64,000 bases of DNA from Saliniradius amylolyticus (GTDB lineage: Bacteria; Pseudomonadota; Gammaproteobacteria; Enterobacterales; Alteromonadaceae). The notes under the pieces are model-generated. The model was not told the origin of the DNA and did not search any database. It worked only from the letters and a program-made list of their open reading frames with translations. Where the stretch lies: NCBI RefSeq assembly GCF_003143555.1, contig NZ_CP029347.1, positions 2,418,001-2,482,000 of the forward strand, written 5' to 3'. The translations under genes and the position numbers were made by a program. Shown here one piece after another: positions 29,963 through 37,759 of this stretch (position 1 is the first letter of the stretch; each line of letters begins with the position of its first letter).

Positions 29963-30960
29963 TACGCATCCTCCACCAGGTGAGCCAGCTTATTGTTCAA
30001 TACTGGCAGGGAGTTTTCTGAGAACAGCAGAATCAATTCACAATGGGCGTCATACCCTTCCAGACCATAGCTCAGCTCGATGGCCAAGGTCCGGCGCCAG
30101 CGGGTCTTATTGACCGAGATAAGTTCACTGATGTTGCGGTGTTGCCCTAATACCACCGGGTGCCCTTGGCTAAAGTGCATATCCAGTTGATTGGCTAACC
30201 CATTAAGGCAAGTGCCGATTAGAATATTAGCCGCATCCATTAACAGTTCGAGTTGCAAACGGTCATCCACCGCGCCCTGGATATTAAGGATCTTTGCCAC
30301 ATCAGAGAAGCTGGACTCACTGAGAATAAACAGCGCCTCACCACTGATCCCCGGTCCAACAAACCCCTGACAGGTACCGGACACCGACTCTTTGTCTTCG
30401 ATATTTTGCAGCATCATCTGCAATTCCGCCGCTTCGATAAGATTCACATTGGGAATGGGCAGCTCGACAAATACATTAAGAATGCGAGCCAGATGATCCC
30501 CCGCCTGTCCCATCGCTATGTTGGTGATTTCCTGATAGGCATCGCGCATCTTGGGATCAATATCGGTCAACTCAGGCGCCGCAGCCTCTGAATGTTGGCG
30601 AAACAAGTCATGCTTACTGAGTAATTCCAGGAAGAGCTCGGGCTTAATGGGTTTTTCAATAAACGCCAATGCCCCAAGATTTTTCACTCTCTGATGGGCC
30701 TCGGGCTGCACATCGCCGGAAATGACGATAACTTGCGTATTTAACCGCTGCTGTTGGATGGTTTCCAATACCTGGTAGCCATCCATTACCGGCATATTTA
30801 AATCCAGCAATAACAGCTGACCCTTGCCTTCTTTTAAGGCCTCGATAGCTTCCTCACCATGCTTGGCAAAATGTACCGATACATCCCAGTCCGTAGGCAA
30901 ACACTTGGCCACCTGTTTACGAGCGACCAGAGAATCATCACATATTAATACTGAGAACAT
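29962..30960 (-). CDS. Response regulator with C-terminal CheC-like phosphatase domain
   Basis: 332 residues. An N-terminal receiver (1-120) with acidic pocket CDDS, phosphoacceptor Asp in LLLLDLNMPVMDG, and conserved Lys in FIEKP. From about 140 a CheC/CheX-like domain with the active-site pattern E-x-x-N in YQEITNIAMGQAGDHLA and a second related helix MDAANILIGTCLNGLA. CheC-family proteins dephosphorylate CheY-P, so this protein may tune chemotaxis signalling or dephosphorylate its own or another receiver. Upstream gene of a two-gene unit with a PAS protein. Confidence 0.87.
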   Translation of the reverse strand: MFSVLICDDSLVARKQVAKCLPTDWDVSVHFAKHGEEAIEALKEGKGQLLLLDLNMPVMDGYQVLETIQQQRLNTQVIVISGDVQPEAHQRVKNLGALAFIEKPIKPELFLELLSKHDLFRQHSEAAAPELTDIDPKMRDAYQEITNIAMGQAGDHLARILNVFVELPIPNVNLIEAAELQMMLQNIEDKESVSGTCQGFVGPGISGEALFILSESSFSDVAKILNIQGAVDDRLQLELLMDAANILIGTCLNGLANQLDMHFSQGHPVVLGQHRNISELISVNKTRWRRTLAIELSYGLEGYDAHCELILLFSENSLPVLNNKLAHLVEDA

Positions 30961-31151
30961 AGACTATCGCTTGCATTGTAATGGTTTCAACATACTCCGT
31001 TAGCCGAGTTACTGCAAAGAAGACTTTGCACCAACCGATCTGACAAAGCCAGAATAATGACTCGTGTTTCTAAGTGATTAAACGTCTATGTGGATTGGTA
31101 TTGAGTCCGCTTTTCACTACCATGAGTAAAACTCCAACCATAAGGTATGTT

Positions 31152-32105
31152 ATGAGGCATTCGCTCTCTTTATTGTTAGTTGGTTTGCTGGGAAGCGCCA
31201 GTTCAATTGCCGATACCGGTAGCCAGCTCTTAGCCACTGGCGGTATTACCGGTGTGGATGGCAGCGCCGGTGGCGGTATTACGCCCTGGGCGGTCATGGC
31301 CGGTTACGCCAGCCAGGAAGAAATTCAGGGGGCCGCCTCGTTGCAACATATCAGCGCCGGAGACTACCAGATTAACACGTTGGGCGCGGCAGTGACTTTT
31401 TATGATCGCGTGGAGCTTTCGCTTCAACGCCAATCACTGGAGATCGGCAGTGGCGTTGTGGGCAACACCTTCAGTGCGCTGACTTCAGGAGCCATTCAAA
31501 CCGCGCCTGGCACCGATATTGAACAGGACATCGTTGGTCTTAAGGTCAAGCTGTTCGGCGATGCCGTATTCAGTCCGTCACCCTGGCTTCCGCAAGTTGC
31601 CGCGGGGCTACAATACCGAAAAAACCATGACTTCGACCAATCACTGGCTATCTCTGATGGTAGTGTACCCTTACCGAACACAGGTGTGCCCATGCTACTG
31701 GGGGCCACCGAAGACAGCGGTACCGACTTGTATCTGTCCGCGACTAAACTATGGCTTGGCGGCGCCTGGGGGAATAATTTACTGGCCAATGTTACCGCTC
31801 GTATGACCAAGGCCAACACCCTCGGTTTACTGGGCTTTGAGAGCGCCACCGAAGACAGTTATCAGTTGCAATGGGAAGGCTCCCTGGCGGTTTTACCTTC
31901 ACCCAATACCGCCATCGGCTTTGAATGGCGCACTCAGCCGGATAACCTCACAGGCCTGGGCGAAGCGGATACCATCAAGGATATCTTTGTGGCCTACTTC
32001 CCGGACAAACACTGGTCATTGACGGCAGCCTATACCGATTTAGGCAAACTGCCCTTTGACGACGATCCTACTGGCTTTTATCTCTCTTTAACGGTGAATT
32101 TATGA
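31152..32105 (+). CDS. DUF3034 family outer-membrane-type protein
   Basis: 317 residues from ATG 31152; earlier in-frame ATGs would place the signal peptide internally. Signal peptide at 1-20 (LLGSASSIA-DTG). The mature part has GITGVDGSAGGGITPWAVMAGY and repeated beta-strand patterns, ending FYLSLTVNL, consistent with a barrel and matching my memory of DUF3034. Its TGA overlaps the ATG of the truncated haemoglobin lipoprotein by 4 bp. Function unknown; coupling suggests a joint role at the envelope. Confidence 0.78.
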   Translation: MRHSLSLLLVGLLGSASSIADTGSQLLATGGITGVDGSAGGGITPWAVMAGYASQEEIQGAASLQHISAGDYQINTLGAAVTFYDRVELSLQRQSLEIGSGVVGNTFSALTSGAIQTAPGTDIEQDIVGLKVKLFGDAVFSPSPWLPQVAAGLQYRKNHDFDQSLAISDGSVPLPNTGVPMLLGATEDSGTDLYLSATKLWLGGAWGNNLLANVTARMTKANTLGLLGFESATEDSYQLQWEGSLAVLPSPNTAIGFEWRTQPDNLTGLGEADTIKDIFVAYFPDKHWSLTAAYTDLGKLPFDDDPTGFYLSLTVNL

Positions 32106-32527
32106 TTCGACTCGGTTTATTGATTTTTACTGCACTGACTTTGTTCGGCTGCGCCAGCGCCCCGAAAACCAACCTCTATGACGACATAGGCGGTAAACAA
32201 ACGCTTCATAAAGTCTATGGCCTGGCCATCAACCGCATCTACAACGACCCTGTTCTGGGGCCTCACTTTGAAGGGGTACCGAAACGCCATCTGCGCACCG
32301 AGTTGACCAACCAAACCTGCGAGCTGATTGGCGGCCCCTGTGAATACGAGGGCAAGTCGATGCATGAGGCTCATGCAGATCGAAACGTCACCGACGCCGA
32401 GTTTTTCCGCTTAGTAGAGCATGTGCAACAGGCCATGCGTCTGATTGGATTAACCTACGAGCAGGAGAACCGGATTCTGGCGGCACTGGCCCCCCTGAAA
32501 GAACAGATTGTGTATCAGGCCGATTAG
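32102..32527 (+). CDS. Group 1 truncated haemoglobin, lipoprotein form
   Basis: 141 residues. Lipobox LTLFGC-ASA puts the mature N-terminus on a lipid-modified Cys at about residue 17. The globin part is trHbN-like: LYDDIGGKQTLHKVYGLAINRIYNDPVLGPHFEG, then SMHEAHADRNVTDAEFFRLVEHV with the probable proximal His in EAHADRN. Truncated haemoglobins bind O2/NO; membrane anchoring in the periplasm is unusual. Translationally coupled to the DUF3034 gene and followed by a strong terminator. Confidence 0.85.
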   Translation: MIRLGLLIFTALTLFGCASAPKTNLYDDIGGKQTLHKVYGLAINRIYNDPVLGPHFEGVPKRHLRTELTNQTCELIGGPCEYEGKSMHEAHADRNVTDAEFFRLVEHVQQAMRLIGLTYEQENRILAALAPLKEQIVYQAD

Positions 32528-32541
32528 ATGCCGGGCCACAC

Positions 32542-32571
32542 AAAAAGCCCCGCAGATGCGGGGCTTTTTTT
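32542..32571. terminator. Bidirectional Rho-independent terminator
   Basis: AGCCCCGC-AGAT-GCGGGGCT with A-tract before and T-tract after. It ends the haemoglobin operon on the plus strand and the asnB-like operon on the minus strand. Confidence 0.93.
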
Positions 32572-32589
32572 ACTGCTTTAGCATTTCCT

Positions 32590-34599
32590 CTATACCACCC
32601 AGCCCAATTGCTGGGCCTTATCGTGAGCCAACTCAGAGATGTCCTGCTCAATAAAATGATGATGCAATACCATAATGCCAAGGACATGGTTTAAAACCGC
32701 ATCGATCTGTACCTTATCGGCATCAGGCGTTTCCGGGCTCTCCTGTTTAGCAATCAGGCTATCCAGATAATCGGCGTCGATAATACCCGCGCGTTCTATC
32801 TGTTCGTGAGAAGCGTATTTGGCGAACAAGGCTTTCAGTTTCCGCCACTTTTTATCATCGGTGTGTGCCGGCGGAGCCATAAAGGCAAACTTCTGGCGGT
32901 TATACAACACCTCGGGCAGCAGCCCTTTCATGGCTTCTCGCAATACGTGTTTCTCCCGCGAGCCCTTAATGCGGAATTCCGGCGGAATCTGGGCGGCAAA
33001 CTCGGCCAGGTGGTGATCCAAAAACGCCGGGCGGGCCTCCATGGAGTTGGCCATATCAACGCGGTCTCCACCCCAGGTCAGAATCTGACCTTCCAGCATA
33101 GTCTTGATCCAAACATATTGTGCCTTATCCAACGGATGGCGGCCCTCGAGAAAGTTTTTATCCAGCCGTTCAGCAATGGCGGAGCCTGGCTCATAACCTT
33201 CCAGCTCATTGCGCCGCTCGGGACAAAGCAGGTTAAACGCATACTCTGAACACCCTAACCAAGGCTGAAGACAGCTTGGGGTAAAACCCACCTTACTGTC
33301 GATATCATCCGAGATATACTCATCTTTCGGTAGCATGGCCCCCTGAAACAATTTGTTCGACTCGGCCAGCGTTTTCTGCCAGTCATCGGTTTGTGCCTCG
33401 TCAGGCCCTTCCATACCATGCAGGAACATATCCTTGCGGAAGGCAGGATAACCGGCAAAAAGCTCATCGGAGCCTTCGCCTGTGAGCACCACCTTGTAAT
33501 TGTTGTGAGTCACATGCTGACTCATCATTAGTTTAGCTACCGCCAGTGTATTGTATATGGTGCGTTCGGTATGCCAGATGGTGCGGGCAAAGTTGTCATA
33601 CAGCAGGTCGGCATTCAGTTGCAATACATCCTGTTCAGCCTCTGTGGCCTGAGCCATTTGCTCGGCGATCTTAGACTCATCGTAGTCGTCATTATCGAAG
33701 CTGATGGTGAAGGCGCGGATCGGATGCTGCGAGGCGGCCGATGCCAAGCCCAGAATGGAGCAGGAATCGATGCCACCGGACAGGTAGCAGCCCACCGGAA
33801 CATCGGCGGTCAGACGATGTTGAACGGCTTCCAGGAGCTGGTCTCTGACACCGTCCACATAATACTGCTCGTCTTTCTTCTCGCGCTTATCGGCTTCGGG
33901 AAAGTCCATATCCCAGTATTTGGTGGTTTGCACCTGAAACTCACCGTTTTCACGGGTGATTTTTAGCATATGTCCCGGCTCTACCTGGTTGACCCCTTTG
34001 AAGGCCGTGGTTCCCGGCACCATAACCTGGATCAGTTGGTGAAACAACCCCTGACTGTCGAACTCTGGAGTCACCTCCGGGTGAGCCAGTACCGCCTTAA
34101 CCTCGGAGCCAAACACAATATTGTTATCGGTCTGAGTCCAGTACAGCGGTTTAATGCCAAAACGGTCCCGCACTAAATACAAAGCGTCTTCCTGCTCATC
34201 GAACAGAGCAAAGGCAAACTCACCACGCAGGTAAGGCAGCGTATCTTGCATACCAAAACGCTTGACCAGGTGGGGGACTATCTCTGAGTCACTCTTACTG
34301 ACAAAGTACTCACCATCGGCGGTCAACTGTGCTCTCAGGCGTTGAAAGTCATAAAACTCACCATTGTGAGCAAAGATGGTATGGCCACCATTGAGGAAAA
34401 AAGGCTGGCGGCCTCGTGTTTCATTCAAATCGATAATCGACAGTCGGGCGTGGCTCATACCCACGCCCACGTCCTTAGGGTTACAATAACCGTAGTTGTC
34501 GGGGCCACGATGATGCTGAATGGCCGCCATATTGACCAGAATCTGGGAGTCGATTTCCTGACTGGGAGATTTGGCAAAAATACCCGCTATTCCACACAT
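32590..34599 (-). CDS. asnB: Asparagine synthase (glutamine-hydrolysing)-like enzyme
   Basis: 669 residues, longer than E. coli AsnB (554) and nearer the Bacillus-type enzymes. The N-terminal glutaminase begins with catalytic Cys2 (MCGIAGIF) and has SHARLSIIDL and FAHNGEFYD. The ATP-pyrophosphatase synthase domain has the P-loop LSGGIDSCS and LTGEGSDELFAGYPAF. Such enzymes amidate aspartate or, in specialised clusters, other carboxylates. It is the last gene of a unit starting at 37657, 45 bp after an aspartate-carbamoyltransferase-like gene, so its substrate may not be plain aspartate (inference). Confidence 0.9.
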   Translation of the reverse strand: MCGIAGIFAKSPSQEIDSQILVNMAAIQHHRGPDNYGYCNPKDVGVGMSHARLSIIDLNETRGRQPFFLNGGHTIFAHNGEFYDFQRLRAQLTADGEYFVSKSDSEIVPHLVKRFGMQDTLPYLRGEFAFALFDEQEDALYLVRDRFGIKPLYWTQTDNNIVFGSEVKAVLAHPEVTPEFDSQGLFHQLIQVMVPGTTAFKGVNQVEPGHMLKITRENGEFQVQTTKYWDMDFPEADKREKKDEQYYVDGVRDQLLEAVQHRLTADVPVGCYLSGGIDSCSILGLASAASQHPIRAFTISFDNDDYDESKIAEQMAQATEAEQDVLQLNADLLYDNFARTIWHTERTIYNTLAVAKLMMSQHVTHNNYKVVLTGEGSDELFAGYPAFRKDMFLHGMEGPDEAQTDDWQKTLAESNKLFQGAMLPKDEYISDDIDSKVGFTPSCLQPWLGCSEYAFNLLCPERRNELEGYEPGSAIAERLDKNFLEGRHPLDKAQYVWIKTMLEGQILTWGGDRVDMANSMEARPAFLDHHLAEFAAQIPPEFRIKGSREKHVLREAMKGLLPEVLYNRQKFAFMAPPAHTDDKKWRKLKALFAKYASHEQIERAGIIDADYLDSLIAKQESPETPDADKVQIDAVLNHVLGIMVLHHHFIEQDISELAHDKAQQLGWVV

Positions 34600-34644
34600 A
34601 GAGTCTCCTGGTTTACAGGCCCCGGGGCTTCCGGGGCGGGAAAA

Positions 34645-35718
34645 TTAAATGACGTCCAATACGCGTTCGGCTCGCTGTACCAGACAGGTCAGCAAAGCCA
34701 TACGCAGAAATACCGCGCCGCGAGCCTGCGAGAAATACCAGTTGTGGGGCGTGCTGTCTAAACTGGTGCAAAGCTCTTCGCCACGGGCCAGGGGATGGAG
34801 AATGATGGCGTTTTCTTTCAGTGGAGAGTCAGCGTCGAGGTGATAGACGCTACCGTATTGCTTGAAGGAGTCCCCTTCCCAGGAGATGGCGTTGATGTAC
34901 ACCACATCCGCCTCCGGCAGTGCATCATTCAGGCAATCCAGTGTTTTAATATTCAGACCAGCTTCGGTGAGTTGTTCCAGCTGGTCCTGGCAGAACATCT
35001 CTTCAATGGTCAAATCGTTGATAATGGTGACTGTACCGAAGCACTCAGGGAAGTCACACAGCAACTTCAACAGGCTGCGTACCGTGCGCATTTTGGAGGG
35101 CAGACCGACGATACACAGATTCAGCGGCTGGCCGCGCTCTTCGGTCAGCAGGTCGGGCCGCCATTTAAAAATGGTATACAGGTCAGCCAGGGCTTGAGTC
35201 GGATGCTCATCGGTACCGTTACCGGCGTTGATGATAGGAATACGCAAGGCGCCCATCATCTCCCGCACCGAGCTTTCTTCGGTGTCTCTGAGAACGACGC
35301 AATCACCGTAGTTATTGAACATCTCCCCAACATCCCGCAACGATTCACCTTTGGCAATGCCTGTGGTGGAACGATCGGTGATAGACATAATATCACCACC
35401 CAGGCGATGCCAGGCACTTTCAAAAGACAGACGGGTCCGGGTACTGGGCTCATAAAAAGCGGAGATCAGAATCTGACCGTCCAGCGAGGTGGCAAAGCGC
35501 CCTGGATTAGCCTCATACTTGGCCGCCAGTCGGAATAATTGCAATAAAGTGTCACGATCGAATTGATCCGCCGAATAAATGTGCTGGGCCGATAGTTTGG
35601 TGAGGTGATCACCATCCTCAATTATCGCCCGCAGCAACTTCTTCGGGTGGGCGTCGCCCTGTACATCGGGACGGTCGCGTTCAAAATGCACCACCTTTTC
35701 AAGATTGGGATCTACCAT
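34645..35718 (-). CDS. Aspartate/ornithine-carbamoyltransferase-family paralogue with altered amino-acid site
   Basis: 357 residues, about 45 more than E. coli PyrB, the excess mostly N-terminal. Carbamoyl-phosphate residues are kept: STRTR (92-96), Lys123 in GIAKGES, HPTQ (172-175), Arg211 in PSKMRTVRS, and HPLAR (308-312; usually HPLPR). The loop that in E. coli PyrB reads YMTRVQ, with R229 and Q231 holding L-aspartate, reads YINAISWEGD (274-283) here, so both residues are missing. It therefore probably carbamoylates, or decarbamoylates, a different amine. It starts inside the preceding 40-codon gene (7 bp overlap) and precedes asnB. Confidence 0.88.
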   Translation of the reverse strand: MVDPNLEKVVHFERDRPDVQGDAHPKKLLRAIIEDGDHLTKLSAQHIYSADQFDRDTLLQLFRLAAKYEANPGRFATSLDGQILISAFYEPSTRTRLSFESAWHRLGGDIMSITDRSTTGIAKGESLRDVGEMFNNYGDCVVLRDTEESSVREMMGALRIPIINAGNGTDEHPTQALADLYTIFKWRPDLLTEERGQPLNLCIVGLPSKMRTVRSLLKLLCDFPECFGTVTIINDLTIEEMFCQDQLEQLTEAGLNIKTLDCLNDALPEADVVYINAISWEGDSFKQYGSVYHLDADSPLKENAIILHPLARGEELCTSLDSTPHNWYFSQARGAVFLRMALLTCLVQRAERVLDVI

Positions 35719-35834
35719 AACGATTTATCCTTCAGATCTCGCTTATATAGCAATAGTAAAATTATCGGTGCCAATACCGTGCCGACAAGCGCGATAGTCA
35801 CCAATAGCGTTAGATAAAACTCACTCAGATACAT
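35712..35834 (-). CDS. Small single-span membrane peptide in the symporter operon
   Basis: 40 residues from ATG 35834, chosen because GAGGAGG lies 8 bases upstream within the symporter's last codons. Sequence: MYLSEFYLTL, then a hydrophobic span (about 8-30, with VTIALVGTVLAPIILLLLY) and a charged tail KRDLKDKSLW. Overlaps the symporter end by 14 bp and the next start by 7 bp. Tiny one-helix companions are known for several SSS-family transporters; a subunit or stabiliser role is inferred. Confidence 0.72.
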   Translation of the reverse strand: MYLSEFYLTLLVTIALVGTVLAPIILLLLYKRDLKDKSLW

Positions 35835-37260
35835 TGGCCCCCTCCTCAGAGAATCGTTGCCAATCAAACTGGCCACGAGCCAGTAGCAATCCAAGAGCGC
35901 AGATCAGCAGCGACACCACTGCCGAACTGATGGCTGCCACATAAAAACCGATGACAAAGTAAAGCACTAAGCCTGTGGTTGTGCCTAGCGCCATGGCAGC
36001 AGTGGCAAAGGGACCTGTCAAACCACGATGATAAAGCCCAAACACAATGGGCCAGATGGCCGATGCAACAAAGGCGCCGGTAAAATTCAGCAACGCGCCC
36101 AAGGTGGTGATCTTGGGCAGACACAGTAGCCAGGTAATCAGCCCCAGGCCGATGATCACCCGCTTAGAGATCTTCAATAAACGATCACTGTCGGCGTTGG
36201 GATTGATCAGCTTGCGATAGCCATCCTGGGTAATCAGGTCGGAGGTCGCGGCCAGCAGTGAGTCCATGCTGGAGGCCAGTGCTGAGAACACAATCACAAA
36301 CACAAACACGGCCCCTATTGACCCCAGAACCCGGGCAGCCACCATCGGCCCCACCATATCGGCACTGGGCGGCAATATACCTAGCGACAACGCGGCCAAA
36401 GCAATAAACCCGGTTACGATGGGGATCGGCAACCACAGCAGGCCGCCGGTCAGGAAAGCTCGCTTGCCCACACCGCCTTTAAAGGCAAAGGCTCGCGACC
36501 ACCAAACATTCGAGTGAAAGATCTCTCCGATACCGAAGAAAATGTTATTGAACAGGAACATAATTGCGGCAGGAAAAGCCAGATTCAAAAGCTCAGGCTG
36601 CCACTGAGTCACATTATCGTGGATCTGATCGATGCCAACCTTGTCGATGCAAAACCAGGCGATCACGACCACGCCCACCAGAATCAGGATAGACTGCACA
36701 AAGTCGGTCGCGATTACAGCTTTTAAACCACCCAGCAAGGTATAGCCCACACAGATAATCAGAATGGCCGTCATACCGGTGTGATAATCCAGATCGCTGA
36801 GAGAGGACAGTAATATGCCTCCCGCCATCCCCAGGCTCACCAGCCAGCCCATGGCGTAACAAAGAGAAATCACCATAAACACCGCCCAGGCGGACCGACC
36901 ATAGCGGGTGCGGATAAAATCGCCACTGGTAAAACCGTGAGGCATCAATTCTTTGATGCGCTTGGCCATGGGCGCAAACAAAATCAGCCCCAGCGCCGCC
37001 ATGGAATATCCTATCATTCCCCAAACCCCGAATTGGTAAGCAAGCTGGGGCGCGACCAAAGTGGTATTACTGGTAATCCACGTCGCCATAGCGGTGGCAG
37101 TGGCAAAGGCGATCCCCACATTGCGACCTGCCAGAGCAAAGTCGTCAATGCTTCGGTTGTCCTTGCCTAGGTACCAACCAAAACCTATCCATAAAACGCC
37201 AAAGCCGATCAAGATGGCGATGGCCAGCGTGGCATCCAACTGAGCTTCAAACATTCTCAT
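35821..37260 (-). CDS. Sodium:solute symporter family transporter, Dur3 (urea)-like
   Basis: 479 residues with about 13 membrane helices of the LeuT-like SSS fold. MATWITSNTTLVAPQLAYQFGVWGMIGYSMAALG and RIKELMPHGFTSGDFIRTRYG resemble fungal/plant Dur3-type urea permeases, and FSALASSMDSLLAATSDLITQDGY is the SSS signature near the second Na site. Overlaps the preceding gene by 14 bp and the following one by 14 bp. Together with an N-carbamoyl amidase and a carbamoyltransferase homologue next door, a urea- or ureido-compound substrate is a reasonable guess, not demonstrated. Confidence 0.87.
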   Translation of the reverse strand: MRMFEAQLDATLAIAILIGFGVLWIGFGWYLGKDNRSIDDFALAGRNVGIAFATATAMATWITSNTTLVAPQLAYQFGVWGMIGYSMAALGLILFAPMAKRIKELMPHGFTSGDFIRTRYGRSAWAVFMVISLCYAMGWLVSLGMAGGILLSSLSDLDYHTGMTAILIICVGYTLLGGLKAVIATDFVQSILILVGVVVIAWFCIDKVGIDQIHDNVTQWQPELLNLAFPAAIMFLFNNIFFGIGEIFHSNVWWSRAFAFKGGVGKRAFLTGGLLWLPIPIVTGFIALAALSLGILPPSADMVGPMVAARVLGSIGAVFVFVIVFSALASSMDSLLAATSDLITQDGYRKLINPNADSDRLLKISKRVIIGLGLITWLLCLPKITTLGALLNFTGAFVASAIWPIVFGLYHRGLTGPFATAAMALGTTTGLVLYFVIGFYVAAISSAVVSLLICALGLLLARGQFDWQRFSEEGANVSE

Positions 37261-37657
37261 GCTCCTTGCGACTCAGAGTAATCAGGCTTATCACTAAAGC
37301 CAAAAAAGTGAGTAAGCCCAAACCAAATAAGGTCAGAGCCTGATTTAAGGAGTGATGTTTTACGTGAATCGAGGCCAATACCACAGGCTCTTCCACCTCC
37401 CCGGGAGCGGTGAGGCGGGCCTGATAAAGGCCATCGGCAAAGCCAGAAAGAGTCACCTGCCTTTGACCGGTAACATCGAAGCGCTGCTGCCAGGAATCGG
37501 GCGAGGTTTGTTCAATAATCAGAGTGTCATACTTTGAGCTGTAATTATCGAAATTCAGCACAAAGTAGCCTTCCCGAGAGATAATTTCTTCCTGCGCAGT
37601 CACCGGGCTGCACAGAAGTATTAGTAAAATAACCAAACATCCCTGAATTCCCCTCAT
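37247..37657 (-). CDS. Exported single-pass membrane protein, first gene of the symporter operon
   Basis: 136 residues from ATG 37657, which has AAAGGTG upstream and starts directly at a signal sequence (MRGIQGCLVILLILLCSPVTA). A beta-sandwich-like periplasmic part follows (EEIISREGYFVLNFDNYSS...GLYQARLTAP), with one C-terminal membrane helix (about 110-130) and a short charged cytoplasmic tail. No family recognised. Position suggests an accessory to the symporter. Divergent from the amidase with about 100 bp between starts. Confidence 0.7.
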   Translation of the reverse strand: MRGIQGCLVILLILLCSPVTAQEEIISREGYFVLNFDNYSSKYDTLIIEQTSPDSWQQRFDVTGQRQVTLSGFADGLYQARLTAPGEVEEPVVLASIHVKHHSLNQALTLFGLGLLTFLALVISLITLSRKEHENV

Positions 37658-37696
37658 TGAACACCTTTGATTCAATTGGCTAAACATCATGCTACA

Positions 37697-37712
37697 TTTG
37701 TTAGTAAACAAA
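37697..37712. promoter_or_regulatory. Palindrome in the divergent promoter region of the symporter operon and amidase
   Basis: TTTGTT-AGTA-AACAAA, a 16-bp dyad, lies in the 100-bp spacer between the two divergent units; a related AATTTGTTAAC follows at about 37728-37738. It could be an operator for a shared regulator, but no regulator gene is adjacent. Confidence 0.4.
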
Positions 37713-37759
37713 ATAAAGTATGACAACAATTTGTTAACAGATCACTTCAGGAGGCGTGT

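Noticed and set aside
34795-35538. 247-codon open frame opposite the carbamoyltransferase gene
   Set aside because: Antisense shadow of a well-supported enzyme; composition reflects the complementary codons.
34645-35718. Calling this gene the housekeeping pyrB
   Set aside because: The aspartate-binding Arg/Gln pair is absent and the gene sits in a symporter/asnB operon without pyrI or pyrC, so a paralogue is more likely.
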